Part shown: one piece after another, positions 41,541 to 52,675 of the stretch
Layout: each line of letters begins with the position of its first letter
Numbering within the stretch: position 1 is the stretch's first letter
Assembly (NCBI RefSeq): GCF_042477335.2
Contig: NC_091247.1
Span: 223,906,001 to 223,970,000 of the forward strand
Source: Ovis canadensis
Taxonomy: Eukaryota > Chordata > Mammalia > Artiodactyla > Bovidae
Reading direction: 5' to 3'
DNA: 64,000 nucleotides
The notes under the pieces: generated by a model
The model's input: only the letters and a program-made list of their open reading frames with translations
What the model was told of the DNA's origin: nothing
Databases searched by the model: none
Program-made: the position numbers and the translations under genes

Positions 41541-41730
41541 AGAAGATAATACAGGAGACGTGGTAAAATGTTACTTTCAAGATTAGTCCATGAAAAGATG
41601 GTGGTTCTATGTCATGTGCTAGCTTTCTCTTTCCCTTGGAGGGCTCACTCTGGGAAAATCCAGCTGCCATGTTGCAAGGCTGTCCTGTGCAGAGCCTCAT
41701 TGGAGGGAATTTGGAAATGCATCTTTCAAG
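41378..41730 (+). repeat. Inverted duplication, copy B (Bov-tA + LTR-like)
   Basis: Opposite orientation to copy A: Bov-tA body first (to about 41540), then the LTR-like block. The shared junction is 'cacagagaagataatacagg'. See copy A for the 73-nt identical run. Confidence 0.88.
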
Positions 41731-42647
41731 GACTGCCGATAGCCACAGGAGTGAGCTCAAATGCAAATCCCCCACCACACACACCCTCAGCAGGGTCTTG
41801 AGGTGATTGTCTCCCCAGCTGATACCTTGATCAAATGAGAAAGAACCACCCAGCTAAGTTGCTTCTGGATTCCTAACCTGCAGAAACTTCAAGAAACAAA
41901 TGTTTCTTGTTTCCAGGTTCATAGCTTTGGGATAATTTTTAATGCAGCAATAGATAAAACATTCCCCTTTGAGAACACTTCCCAGAAGTGCCTTCACCAA
42001 GCATGTCTATATCTGATTGGTCAAAACTTGCTCCATGACCACATCCAGTTGCAAGCGGTGCTGGAAAGCATAGTCTTTACGCGGAGGATGGCAAATGTCC
42101 AGCTAAAAATTGAGAATTCTAAGCGAGGAAGGGATATTGAGAACTATTGCCCATCCCTAGAACAATGACAGTGACCAGAGATATGGCTTGAGGTGATTAC
42201 CTTCAGTGAAAGTTGTGGAACGGATCACTGGAGAGAGTAATGAGTTGGCCATATTGGCCCAAACGAAACAATCTGGGAATGGGGTCAGGTTCCCAAGGTT
42301 CTCAGGGGCTGAGTGGTGAGGGGGCAAACACCTGAACAAAACCAAGGCTCTGGTAGGAAGAAGGAAGCGTGTGTGAATGCCGGGAAGTCGACCAACAGTG
42401 TTCTTACAGGCTGAATACTGTATAAGAGGGCGAAGATTGGTTTACTTCCTTCTCACTTCCCATAGTCTCCTGTGGAGACACAGATGAAAGACTCTGCTAC
42501 ACATTTCGTCCAACAATTCCAGAACCACTCTGTCCAGCCCAGCCCACACAACCCCATGAGGCTGAGACGCACACATCCAACTGTCCACTGCCAGCGGGGC
42601 ACGGTCCATCCTCAGGCCCCTCTGTTGCAACGACGTCACCATCAGTG
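41731..42647. other. Unique stretch, no gene seen
   Basis: About 900 bp without recognised repeats. Frames up to 79 aa only. Confidence 0.35.
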
Positions 42648-42989
42648 TTAACTCACTAGGGCTGCCGTGATGACACAGCACAGGGTGGGGAGCTTAAACA
42701 GCAAAAATGTGTTTTGGGAGGACTTCCCTGGCAGTCTAATGCTTAAGACTCCTCCATGCTTCCACTGCAGGGGGTGCAGGTTCAATCCCAGGCCAGGGAA
42801 CTAAGATCCGGCCTGAAAGTAGAAAAGAAAAAACAAAATGTATTTTCTCACTTCTGGAGTCTAGAAGTCCAAGATCAAGGTGTCAGCAGGTTTGGTTTCT
42901 GCTAAGACCGCTCTCCTTGACTGGCAGATGGCTACTCTGAACTCTTTTTACAACACCACGTGACCACACGCATGGTTCTCCTTCCGTGT
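42648..42989 (-). mobile_element. MLT1-like LTR, antisense
   Basis: 'gtgttaactcactagggctg' and, after the SINE, 'ctggagtctagaagtccaag' and 'atcaaggtgtcagcaggttt' are the inverted 3' part of an MLT1-class LTR. Confidence 0.65.
42716..42834 (+). mobile_element. CHR-type SINE
   Basis: 'gaggacttccctggcagtct' to 'ctaagatccggcctgaaagt' and an A-rich tail. TSD aaaatgtgtttt (42704-42715) versus aaaatgtatttt (42835-42846), 11 of 12. Confidence 0.92.
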
Positions 42990-43106
42990 GCACAGTCACC
43001 CGGTCACGTCTGACTCCTTGAGACCCCATGGACTTTAGCTCACCAAGCTCCCCTGTCCATGGGATTTTCCAGGCAAGAATACTGGAGTGGGGTGCCATTT
43101 CCTTCT
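42990..43106 (-). mobile_element. Bov-A fragment, antisense
   Basis: 'gtgcacagtcacccggtcac' to 'ggggtgccatttccttct'. The head is missing. Confidence 0.88.
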
Positions 43107-43283
43107 TTTCCCACACCAACAACCAGTTCTCCAGCTCTTGAGATACCAGCTAGGTGCCCAACAATTCAATCGATTCTGACACAAACTGCCCAGAGTAGGC
43201 ACCAGACCGTACAGGTTAGGGCTCAGTCTCACAGGACTGTCCCCTATTTCAGATGCCAATCACCATTCTCAGACTTCTCATAT

Positions 43284-43284
43284 G

Positions 43285-43325
<41 letters not shown>
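43284..43325 (+). repeat. (TA)n microsatellite
   Basis: About 20 dinucleotide units, followed by a T16 run that is the inverted A-tail of the CHR SINE at 43326-43454. It likely expanded from the SINE tail. Confidence 0.9.
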
Positions 43326-43341
<16 letters not shown>

Positions 43342-43454
43342 CCCCCTTAATCTTTTGACCACACCACACAGCATGTGGAATCTTAGTTCCCTGTCCAGGG
43401 ATCGAACCTGTATTGACAGTGCTGAGTCGCAACACTGGCCGGCCAGGGAAGTCC
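43326..43454 (-). mobile_element. CHR-type SINE, antisense
   Basis: T16, 'catgtggaatcttagttccc', 'ggccggccagggaagtc'. The imperfect TSD cagacttctcatat / caggcttcccatac (43270-43283 / 43455-43468) places the (TA)n inside the insertion. Confidence 0.88.
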
Positions 43455-43999
43455 CAGGCTTCCCATACTTCTGACAAAGGCTCTAAATTAGGGGTTTCCA
43501 TGACCCCTCTTCCAATTCAACTGTTTCTTAAGATGGCTCACTCAGGAAGGCAGTTTCCTTACTATTCTCCATTATAAAGGACACAACTCAGGAACAGGGG
43601 ATGAAAGAGACACAGGGCAGGCAGGATATGGGGGAGGGGGTTAAACCTCCCAGCACGTTGACGTGTTCCCCAACCTGGAAGCTCCATAAACACCCCCATT
43701 ATGTAGGGTTTATGAAGATTCCATCATGGGGGAATGATCGATCCAATCAGGCCCCTTCCTTCTTCCCAGAAGTGGGTGGGTAAAGATGGAGTTGAAAGTT
43801 CCAGCTCTCTAATCCCAAGGCTTCCTCCTTTGGTAAGGAGCCTCCATCTTGAAGCTATCCAGGGGGCCCACCAAGAGTCACCTCATTAGCATAAACTCCA
43901 GTATGATTGAAAGGGGCTTATTATGAATAACAAGAGATTCCTCTCCCCGCCATCGCTCAGAAAATCACTAGGATTTTAGGAAGTCTTTGCCATGAAGTC

Positions 44000-44224
44000 G
44001 GGCATGCGTGCTAAGTCACTTCAGTCATGTACCAGTCTTTCTGACCCCATGTGAGACCACACCACACAGCCCTCTGTCCGTGGGATTCTCCAGGCAAGAA
44101 TACTAGAGTGGGTTGCTGTTTCCTCTTCCCGGGGATCTTCCCAACCCAGGGATCGAACACACATCTCCTATGTCTCCTGCACTGGCAGGCAGGTACTTCA
44201 CCAGTAATGCCACATAGGAAGCCC
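44000..44224 (-). mobile_element. Bov-tA SINE, antisense
   Basis: 'ggcatgcgtgctaagtcact' to 'taatgccacataggaagccc'. It interrupts the ERVL-class LTR. Confidence 0.9.
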
Positions 44225-44361
44225 ATAAAATGGGGACGAAAGACCAAATGTACATTTCTTCCATCATTACATCACAAACACCTTCTCCCTGTGTGCTCAC
44301 ACGGTCTGTTCTCTGTGTGGTCCAGTCACTGCTGTCTCTTCCTCTTCTTATTAAACACCAG

Positions 44362-44467
44362 TCTTGCCTGGAAAATTCCATGGAACAAGGATCATTGTGG
44401 GCTACACAGTCCATGGGGTCGTAAAGAGTCAGATACAACTGAGCTCACTTTCATTCACATACACACA
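44362..44467 (+). mobile_element. Bov-A fragment
   Basis: 'gtcttgcctggaaaattcca' to 'gagctcactttcattcacat'. Headless and 5'-truncated. Confidence 0.85.
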
Positions 44468-44739
44468 GGGGATTAAGGGCCTCATTTTAGCTTAAATACC
44501 TCTTTAAACATCTTATCTTTAAATAAGTTACATTCTGAGATACTGGGCATTGGAACTTTATGAATTTGTGGGCGGGACATGACTGACTTTTAACATCATC
44601 TTGCTCCAGAAATCTTCCCTTTCATTCATGCACGATTCACTCAACAAACTTTTACTGGACATATATAGAGATGGCACTAAAAGCCTGCCCAGGGGTGGAG
44701 AATGGTATCAGAGGGCCAAGAACTAAGCCTTGGGGAGCG
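44468..44739. other. Unique stretch, no gene seen
   Basis: 'attcactcaacaaactttta' recalls the start of an old mammalian repeat. Otherwise nothing recognised. Confidence 0.3.
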
Positions 44740-44748
44740 CAGCATTTT

Positions 44749-44866
44749 TTGTTTTTGGCTGTACCACGTAGCTTGCAAGATCTTAGTTCCCCGACTAGGG
44801 ATTGAACCTGTGCCCCGGCAGTGAAAGAGCAGAGTCCTAACCGCTGAACCACCAGGGAATTCCACT
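44749..44866 (-). mobile_element. CHR-type SINE, antisense
   Basis: 'gtttttggctgtaccacgta' to 'gaaccaccagggaattcc'. Perfect 9-nt TSD cagcatttt at 44740-44748 and 44867-44875. Confidence 0.93.
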
Positions 44867-44993
44867 CAGCATTTTAAAGACAGAGGAGGGCCCAGGAAAG
44901 GAAACTAAGGAGGAGTGAGGGCTGCCCTTTCTGGCGTTCTCTTCTCTGGCTCTTTGGCCCTTCCTCACTTTGAGCCCCGCTCCTGCCTCTTGA

Positions 44994-45207
44994 GGGGCTT
45001 CCCAAGTGGCGCTAATGGTAAAGAAACCGCCTATTAATGAAGGAGACATAAAGAGACGCAGGTTGGATTCCTGGATCAGGAAGATCCCCTGGAGAAGGGC
45101 ATGACAACGCACTCCAATATTCTTGCCTGGAGAATCCCATGGACAGAATCTGGCGGGCTGCAGTCCATGGGGTCACAAAGAGTCAGACACCACTGAATGC
45201 ACACGCA
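44994..45207 (+). mobile_element. Bov-tA SINE
   Basis: 'ggggcttcccaagtggcgct' to 'gtcagacaccactgaatgca', complete, variant with the gcgctaatgg head. Confidence 0.91.
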
Positions 45208-45532
45208 CCTCTTCCCCTTGGGACTCCCCATCCCTCCTGGCATGAGGGAAGCCCTTCTGGTGTCATATTTCAGTTGGATGTCAGTGCAGCCCTCTTGCGC
45301 TTTGGTGTCTACCACTTTCCAAGAGGATGATGCCCGGATGGGGGTAGAAATGGGGGTTGCCCTGTACTCTCAACAGGGATATAACATCTTAGGTGTCCAG
45401 TTTAAACTCTGCATCAGCAGAAGCTGTAGCTGTTTTGCCCCTCAGTTCCCAAAAGGCAAACTGACCTTCCCACCACAGAATTCATTTCTTCTAACTCCAC
45501 ACTGTCCAGTCCAATGAAAAACACAATTTCTG
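45208..45532. other. Unique stretch, no gene seen
   Basis: The 106-aa frame overlapping the SINE and this block is not recognisable. Confidence 0.3.
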
Positions 45533-45715
45533 GGACTTCCCTGGTGGTCCAGTGGCTAAGACTTTGAGCTCCCAATGTAGGGGGCTCAGGTGAACCCTGA
45601 TCAAGGAACTAGATCCCATGTGCCACAACTAAAGATTCCTGCATGCCACAACTAAGACCCAGAGCAGCCAAATACATAAATAAGTATTTTAAAGAAACAC
45701 ACACACACAATTTCT
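45533..45715 (+). mobile_element. CHR-type SINE
   Basis: 'tgggacttccctggtggtcc', then 'gtgccacaactaaagattcc' and 'agcagccaaatacataaata', with a (CA)n-containing tail. Confidence 0.91.
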
Positions 45716-46671
45716 TCTGATTGATAAGATTTTGTTCTGTTTCCTAAGAAATGATAAAAATTCCTTGGACTTTTTGTCCCCCAAATGCATTTGCTTTCCT
45801 CCTGGGGATTTTTTCCATAAAAATGTTATATGGTAATGCCTCCACCTGAGGTAGTAGGGAAGGATAGCACTTTCTGGCGTAAGTCTTCTCTGATTCCCAA
45901 ATTCCTCCTCTAATCTAAGAAAGGTTTGGTTCCTTCTGCCACACTATTGAAACCAGAGAAAGAGTAGGAGTTGTGTTCTGATGCTTTTTCTCTGCCCTGC
46001 AATGTACGATGCAAGGCCATTTACTGAGAGTGAAAGAGGAAGGCAAAGAAGTACATAGTTCAGCGGAAAAAGAAAAAAAAAAAAGATTAGCAAGAGTCTT
46101 GTGAAGACCAGGAGAGAGAGCTGACCAGAGATGCTGGGTTATGTTCTCAGCAATGTTAGAAGGCCCAGGGAGATGGGTGACCCTGAATTTTAAGCCAGAC
46201 CAGCCTGTCCATACCGCGTACAGCTGCCTGGGTACCTCGCTGCCTCCTCTCCCCATCTCCTCTTCCTGGTTAATAATGCTACTGTCCCCTATCTGGAAAC
46301 CTCAGCCCCACAAGGAGCCAGCCACTCAGCCACCAACCTTATAGATTCAATTGCTTACAGATGCCTCACACCCACCCCCTCTGCAATGTTCTTTCATGTG
46401 TAAAACAAATTCTTCATTGGACTCCTACTTCTCTCCTTTCCATTACTCCAGCCAGCTATTACAGTAACTTTTCAGATGCCTTCCAAATTCTCAGAAATTT
46501 GGTGATGTCATTCTTTTATTTAAAGCCCACCATGGGTTCCCTGTCAGAACCCTATCAACCGTGGGCTTCCTTCTCAGAGGAGTGCAAACCACCGGAGGGC
46601 ATTGAGCGAGACGTGATTCAGTTCACATGTTGGAAACGTCACTCTGGCTTTGTGTGGAGATTGGCTTTGAC
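45716..46671. other. Unique stretch with possible old repeat
   Basis: A-run at 46068-46084. 46420-46600 weakly resembles an L2 ORF2 piece. No gene. Confidence 0.35.
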
Positions 46672-46716
46672 GGGGGGCGGGGGGTGGGGGGTGGGGAGTG
46701 GGGGATGGGGGGGAGG
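46672..46716 (+). other. G-rich, G-quadruplex-prone tract
   Basis: Nearly uninterrupted runs of 4-7 Gs with single-base spacers (ggggggcggggggtgggggg and on). Strong G4 pattern on the plus strand, C-rich complement. Confidence 0.75.
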
Positions 46717-46849
46717 AAGAGCAGCTGCAGGAAAGACCAGTGAGGACATCTTCTGATGCAGGTGAAGTGCTGGCTGAGACCACATTGCTGGTGGTGGGGA
46801 TAGAGATACAGGGAGAGATTTCAGATTTATTTTTACAATAGAATTGTTC

Positions 46850-46982
46850 GGGGAATTCCCTGGTGGTCCAGTGGTTAGGACTCCACACTTTCACTGCCAT
46901 GGGCCTGGGTTCAGTCCCTGGTTGGGGAATCAGGATCCTGCAAGCTTCACAGTGCCACCAAAAAATAAAGAATAAAATAAAG
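46850..46982 (+). mobile_element. CHR-type SINE
   Basis: 'ggggaattccctggtggtcc', 'gggttcagtccctggttggg' and 'agtgccaccaaaaaataaag' tail. Confidence 0.92.
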
Positions 46983-46991
46983 TATACAATA

Positions 46992-47194
46992 AACTTGGTG
47001 GCTCAGTGGTAAAGAATCTGCCTGCCAATGCAGGAGACTCCGGTTCGATCCCTGGGTCAGAAAGATCCCCTAGAGAAGGAAATGACAACCCACTTCGGTA
47101 TTCTTGACTGGAGAATTCCATGGATAGTGGAGCTGGTGGGCTACGGCCCACGGGGTCCCGGAGAGTCAGACATGACTGAGCGACTAAGCACGCA
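46992..47194 (+). mobile_element. Bov-tA SINE
   Basis: Loses the first ~8 nt of the head. 'cttggtggctcagtggtaaa' to 'gactgagcgactaagcacgc'. Confidence 0.91.
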
Positions 47195-47291
47195 CTTTGG
47201 TCTAAGCATGCCAAGAGATGGGGTTCAGATTCTATGGGAGAGGGGGCTGTTAAGAAAAACCCTTTACTTTTGGAGATTCCCCAAGTCCTTA

Positions 47292-47569
47292 TCTGGAGAA
47301 GGCAATGGCACCCCACTCCAGTACTCTTGCCTGGAAAATCCCATGGACGGAGGAGCCTGGTGGGCTGCAGTCCATGGGGTCGCACAGAGTCGGACACGAC
47401 TGAGCGACTTCACTTTCACTTTTCACTTTCATGCATTGGAGAAGGAAATGGCACCCCACTCCAGTACTCTTGCCTGGAAAATCCCAGGGACAGGGGAGCC
47501 TGGTGGGCTGCGGTCCATGGGGTCGCACAGAGTCGGACACGACTGAAGCGACTCAGCAGCAGCAGCAGC
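47292..47569 (+). mobile_element. BOV-A2 dimeric SINE, full length
   Basis: Starts tctggagaaggcaatggcac. The two Bov-A units flank the 'cacttttcactttcatgcat' linker. (AGC)n tail. A perfect 9-nt TSD aagtcctta lies at 47283-47291 and 47570-47578. Low divergence suggests a young copy. Confidence 0.95.
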
Positions 47570-47629
47570 AAGTCCTTAACTTCTGCAGCACTTCACTCTT
47601 CCCCCAAGAGGTGACTCTCAGTCTTGCTG

Positions 47630-48280
47630 TTGCTCCACAGTCACTGCCAGCTTCTTAAAGGATGTGATTCTTTAAGGCCCATGACCCTCTTCCACTCCAG
47701 TTTTATTAGCTCTCTCTGGGAAATCTCAGTTACCCCTTAGCTTCAACTGTTAACTATAGGCTGACATTTTCCAAGTCTGCCTCTCCACTCTTGTTTATCG
47801 TGTTGTGTCTTTCTGTATGAGATAGGTGCCTCATTGAACATGCCCAAAACAGAACCTATTCTTTGACCCTCAGTCATGCCCCATTTTCTGTACTCTTGAT
47901 CTCAATGCTTTCACCATCTCTCCAAATATTCCTCACTATCTACTAGAACATCATCATCGTCTTTCTCTCCTTAATCCATATATGCTGTGAGCCAACAAAT
48001 TCCGTGTTCCTTAAATACATTTCTCATTCAGTGTTTCTAGCCATTTCCAAAGTCACAGGTTTTTTTTCCATTCCGCATTATCTCTTGCTTGAACTATCTT
48101 ACCTCCATGAACCACTTTCTCTAGCTTTTCCCTCTGGGTTTCTGTTGCTTAGAATTAACATTTCCCTGAGACTGCTCCTCCTGTGGCTTGGCCAAAGTTC
48201 AGGTGACGTCATCAGGAACCAGTCTCATATCTCCTCCATGTTCTGCTTCCTCCATGATGACTCTCCCTAGGTTCCATGCC
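47630..48280 (+). mobile_element. L2 LINE ORF2-derived, degraded
   Basis: 'acatgcccaaaacagaacct', 'ccattccgcattatctcttg' and 'ccatgatgactctccctagg' follow the L2 ORF2 C-terminal part in order. Confidence 0.55.
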
Positions 48281-48799
48281 CCCTGTGCTGCAGATACTCC
48301 GGTCTTTCCCATTCAAGTCAGGAAGCAAGACCTAAAATTGAGCCTCACTGGCTCTGACTGGACAGATTTGCATCATGAACCCTGTCTTGAACCAACGATT
48401 GTGTTCAAGACTATAGAATGTTTTTATTGGCTTAAGACTAGCTCACATGCTTCATCCTTGGTAAGGGGCTGGAAGAAGCTTCATCCAGAGCGTCATGGTT
48501 GAAAGTAGAGGAAGAATGGTTCCCTTAAAGCAAAACCAGGGCACCATTATCTCAAGAAGGCAGACTGGACGCAGATCATCATCCTCTGTGAGTTTCCTCT
48601 TCCTGTATCCCTTTTCTTATTGAGCAGTACCATCTTTAACTTAACCATCTGAGGGAATCCTTGGCCCGTCTCCCACATCCAGTCAAATCCCACCAAATGC
48701 CAAGATTCTAATCAACTTTTCCTTTCTTTCCTCAATGACAGGTTGCAATAAGCTGTCTTATACGTTCACAGTCATTCATTCCCTCCAACCCATAACATG
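48281..48799. other. Mostly unassigned, weak L2 resemblance
   Basis: 48650-48790 carries 'cagtcaaatcccaccaaatg', weakly L2-like. No gene. Confidence 0.3.
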
Positions 48800-49003
48800 G
48801 AGCTTCCCAGGTGGCTCAGACGGTAAAGAACCTGCCTGCAATGCGGGAGACCAAGGTTCGATCCCTAGGTATGGAAAGATCCCCTGGAGAAGGGAATGAC
48901 TACCCACACTAGCATTCCTGCCTGGAGAATTCCATGGACAAAGGAACCCAGTGGGCTACAGTCCATGGGGTCTCAAAGAGTTGGACGCAGCTGAGAGACT
49001 AAT
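48800..49003 (+). mobile_element. Bov-tA SINE
   Basis: 'gagcttcccaggtggctcag' to 'ggacgcagctgagagactaa', complete, followed by a T-run in flank. Confidence 0.92.
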
Positions 49004-49259
49004 ACTTTTTTTTTCCCCACCCTTCACATATCTCCCTGGCCTACTGCTTTGGATCTTGCCACTTGATCTGCTTTGGCCACTGGGATGTGAGTGTAGGCAA
49101 CCTTTATCACAACTGAGCAGAGCTTTAAACCCAATCGTGTGGCTTGTCTAGGGGGCCTTTGCGCCAACACTCCACTATGAGAACATGTCTCAGAAGGTGG
49201 CTGTTCTTTCATCCTGGATTCCAGGAAGAAAAGATTTGTGCAGCTGCATTTAGAAGAAG

Positions 49260-49475
49260 GGGCTTCCTAGGTGGCGCTAGTGGTAAAGAACTAGCCTGCC
49301 AATGCAGGAGGCATAAGAGACAGGGGTTCAATCCCTGGGTCAGGAAGATCCCCTGGAGGAGACAATGGCAGCCTACTCCAGTATTCTTGCCTGGAGAATC
49401 CCACGGACAGAGGAACCTGGCAGGCTGCAGCCCATAGGGTTGCAAAGAGTCGGATAAGACTGAAGCCACTTAGTA
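49260..49475 (+). mobile_element. Bov-tA SINE
   Basis: 'gggcttcctaggtggcgcta' to 'cggataagactgaagccact', complete. Confidence 0.92.
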
Positions 49476-49835
49476 TGCACACATCTAGAGGAAAGATAGC
49501 TAAACTACAACCTTCATGTTCCATGAGCAAAAAATTAAATATATGTGGCCACATGCCATGAGATTTCAAAGTATTTGTTACGCAGCGTAACTTAGAGAAA
49601 GCTGAGTATTACATACACCTGAATTTGAGTCCTTATCATTTCTACCTGGATCATCGCCAGCATTCCCCACTCCCACTGCAGCATCCTCCCCACCATCCTC
49701 CTTGCTGGTCATCTGGGCTCCTCCTGCCCATTCTCCACATTGCAGTCACAGAGATCTTTCTAAAGGGCATATCTGATCACACGACCTCTCTGCTTACCTC
49801 CAAAGCCTCATTTTTCAGATAAAATTCAATCTCCT

Positions 49836-49959
49836 GGGAATTCCTTGGCGGTCCAGTGGTAAGGACTCCAAGATTCCACTGCCTGGGGCACAGATTCGAT
49901 CCCTGGTCAGGGAACTAAAATCCCACAGGCTGAGCAGCACGGTAAAAATTTTTAATTTA
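49836..49959 (+). mobile_element. CHR-type SINE
   Basis: 'gggaattccttggcggtcca' to 'ctgagcagcacggtaaaaat'. Perfect 15-nt TSD aaaattcaatctcct at 49821-49835 and 49960-49974. Confidence 0.95.
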
Positions 49960-50121
49960 AAAATTCAATCTCCTTTAAGCACACCCCAGTTTTTCAGGAG
50001 CTTATCCAGATCTTCAAGCTTACTCCTTCCCCATACAGGCAGCCATTCCCCCAGTTTCACTGAATCCCAGTGAACTTACTGAATGCAGCATTTTAAGTTA
50101 GCAGTACCTTCACCCACCCTG

Positions 50122-50331
50122 GGCTTCCCCGGTGGCTCAGAGGTTAAAGCATCTGCCTGCAATGCGGGAGACCTGGGTTCGATCCCTGGGTCAGGAAGAT
50201 CCGCTGAAGAAGGAAATGGCAATCCACTCCAGTATTCTTGCCTGGAGAATCCCATGGATGGAGGAGCCCGGTGGGCTACAGTCCACGGGGTCGCCAAGAG
50301 TTGGACACGACTGAGCGACTTCACTTTCACT
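50122..50331 (+). mobile_element. Bov-tA SINE, young-looking
   Basis: Few differences from the Bov-tA pattern. Perfect 13-nt TSD ttcacccaccctg at 50109-50121 and 50332-50344. Confidence 0.95.
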
Positions 50332-50433
50332 TTCACCCACCCTGCTGGCTCTGTCTACAGTGTTCTGCTCCTCACTCACCTAGGTGTTGCTTAGTTGCTC
50401 ATCAAGGCCTACCTCTACCCATATCTTCTTTGC

Positions 50434-50553
50434 CTTTTTTTGGGGGGGCCATGATTCATGGCTTGCGGGATCTCAGTCCCCCTATCAAGGATTAAACCCG
50501 GGCCATGGTAGTGAAAGCACCAAAGCCTGACCGCCAGACCACCAGGAAAGCCC
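50434..50553 (-). mobile_element. CHR-type SINE, antisense
   Basis: T7G7 start, 'ggcttgcgggatctcagtcc', inverted head 'gaccaccaggaaagcccc'. Confidence 0.88.
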
Positions 50554-50859
50554 CAGCCATACTTTCTATTAAGGAAGCCCCAGCCTGCAGTGGACTTGGG
50601 TCTCTTCTACATCCTCTATGCTCCCATAGCACAGTGTAGCCCACCTACTCCTCTTGTAGCACGAGGGTCCCTAATCTCACTCCTTCCTGGCCCCAGAGTC
50701 CCACAAGGTCAAGGACAGCGTCTGGTTTATCTCTGTGGTCCCTGGGCTTGGTGATCCCTGGCACAAAGTGTGTGGTGATACTTGGAAGATGACTCAATAG
50801 AAACACATGAATACACGTGTCGGATTTTCTATGACCTATTTCTCCCAATCAGTCAATCT

Positions 50860-51200
50860 TCTACATTGCTGCCAGAGTTGTCTTCCAATAAACACGATTT
50901 GTTCATGTGACTTCCTTGCTAAAAAAACTACCTGGGCTTGTCTTTGCCCTTACTTACTTGTCTCAGTCTAATTTCATCCACTGTTTTGACCTCAGGCTGT
51001 ATCCTGATGATGCCCAAATTTCCAGCCCAGAACTTTCTCCATTTATATATGTAAAACTGCCTATTGTACTTAACCTACTCAGGTAGGGTCTCACAGGAAC
51101 CTCAAATTGGAAGAATCAGATGAACACTTTCTTTCTCGGAACTTCCTCTCTTGTGTTTTCTCTCAATAAATAGCATCATCGACCACTGAATTGCCCAAAC
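50860..51200 (+). mobile_element. L2-like fragment
   Basis: 'gtgacttccttgctaaaaaa' and 'tacttgtctcagtctaattt' resemble the L2 ORF2 phrase order. Diverged; low certainty. Confidence 0.4.
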
Positions 51201-51219
51201 CTGACATCTGGGAGTCGCC

Positions 51220-51460
51220 CTGAAGAAATGGGTTAAGAGCATGAACTCGGCAGCCAGATAAATGACTTCAGATGCTAGTGCTGCTGCTTAGTACCTAGGT
51301 GGCTTCAAGCAAGTTCCTTAACCTTCTTTAAATCTGTACATTCTCATCGTGGCAGACATACCTTCCCGATCACTGAGACCACTGAACGTCAGAGTCATGC
51401 TGGGCAGGTAATACCACATGGAAAGTCCTTACCAAATAGTAGCTTTTATTATTATACTGA
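51220..51460 (+). mobile_element. MIR
   Basis: 'gggttaagagcatgaactcg', 'caagcaagttccttaacctt' and 'tagtagcttttattattata' span a nearly complete MIR. Confidence 0.8.
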
Positions 51461-51469
51461 TCTTCTCTC

Positions 51470-52080
51470 TCCTTCTCCCTGCCATCCAAGCAGTAAGTCT
51501 GGTGATTCTATTTTCTCAATCTCTGGAATGCACCCCATCCTCACTGGCCCCACTGCCACCCTCTCAGTCCAACCACCTGTCTTCTGTCATCCGGTGATGC
51601 CAGAAGCTTCCTAACCAGTCTTCTGGACCCCACTTTTGTCCCCTTCCAATCCTTTCCTCACACTTCTACTGTGGCTTTTTCTGAAAACCAACTCAGTTCA
51701 TGTCAATTTCCGGCTGGGCCAAACTTCTTTCATTTCCTCAAATGGCCAGAGCTCTCTGTTCTCCCTCCACAAATGCTGTTTCCTCTTCCGGGCCTGTGGT
51801 CTCCAGCTCCACAGGCTGGCTCCCTTGTCCTTCTGCTCCTCATGTAAACATCAGGCTGCCCACCTACAAGCCTCTCTTAGATGACCCTACTCTTTGCCAG
51901 TTTCCTCCAAAGTGCCTCAATGTCCTATATTATAGCACTCATCACGTCACCATAATGAAGGCTTTAGTGACTGCCACCCCTCACTAGACCAGGAACTCCA
52001 AAAGGTGAAGTCTCTGTTTTGTTCACCACGGTATCTCTAGGATTCAGCACAGGCCTGGCGCATAATTGGATCTCAGTACA
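51470..52080 (+). mobile_element. L2 LINE 3' end
   Basis: 'catccggtgatgccagaagc', 'gaccaggaactccaaaaggt' and 'ttgttcaccacggtatctct' end in the L2 3' terminus. Confidence 0.7.
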
Positions 52081-52093
52081 TTTTAAAATTATT

Positions 52094-52445
52094 TGGACTT
52101 TCCTAGTGGTACAGCGGATAAGAATTTGCCTGCCAATACACAGGACATGAGTCTGATCTCTGGACTGGGAGGATTCCACATGCCACGAAAGAACTACAAA
52201 TCCCATGGGCCACAGCTACTGAGCCTGCGCTCTAGGGCCCATGAGCTGCAACTACTGAGTCCACGTGCTGAAACTACTGAAGTCCGTGTGCCCAGAACCT
52301 GTGCTCTGCCAAGAGAGGCCACTGAAATAAGAAGCCCAGGCACCGCAACTAGAGAGTAGCCCTGCTTGCCACAACTAGAGAAAGCCCATGCACGGCAACA
52401 AAGACCCAGCACAGCCAAGAAATAATAAATAAAATAAAGTAAAAC
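52094..52445 (+). mobile_element. CHR-type long SINE
   Basis: 'ggactttcctagtggtacag' through 'gagctgcaactactgagtcc' to 'gacccagcacagccaagaaa', complete with an A/T tail. Confidence 0.93.
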
Positions 52446-52675
52446 TATTTAACTTACATTTAATAGGTGAAATGCACACCTGGTAGAAAACCCAAAAGGT
52501 GCAAAGGGATGTACAGTAAAAAATAAATCTCTTTTCACCCTGATTATCCAATCATCACTGTATCTATTTTCTTAAGGGTCCTTCCAAGATATTCTGTGCA
52601 AATCCAAGCATATATGTACATATACTGCAGGTGCGGTAGCATATTATATACAGTATTCTACACCTGGCCATTTTC

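Larger units (their letters stand above)
43107..44282. mobile_element. ERVL-class LTR remnant, multiply interrupted
   Basis: 'ccagttctccagctcttgag', 'ttagggctcagtctcacagg', 'ggtttatgaagattccatca', 'ccaagagtcacctcattagc' and 'gaaagaccaaatgtacattt' follow an old ERVL-type LTR from memory. The subfamily is not assigned. A CHR SINE and a Bov-tA split it. No internal viral genes. Confidence 0.5.
49620..50830 (+). mobile_element. L2 LINE 3' part, with three SINEs
   Basis: 'gatcatcgccagcattcccc', 'cagagatctttctaaagggc', 'ggtcaaggacagcgtctggt' and 'gatccctggcacaaagtgtg' appear in L2 ORF2-to-3'-end order. CHR, Bov-tA and antisense CHR insertions interrupt it. Confidence 0.65.
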
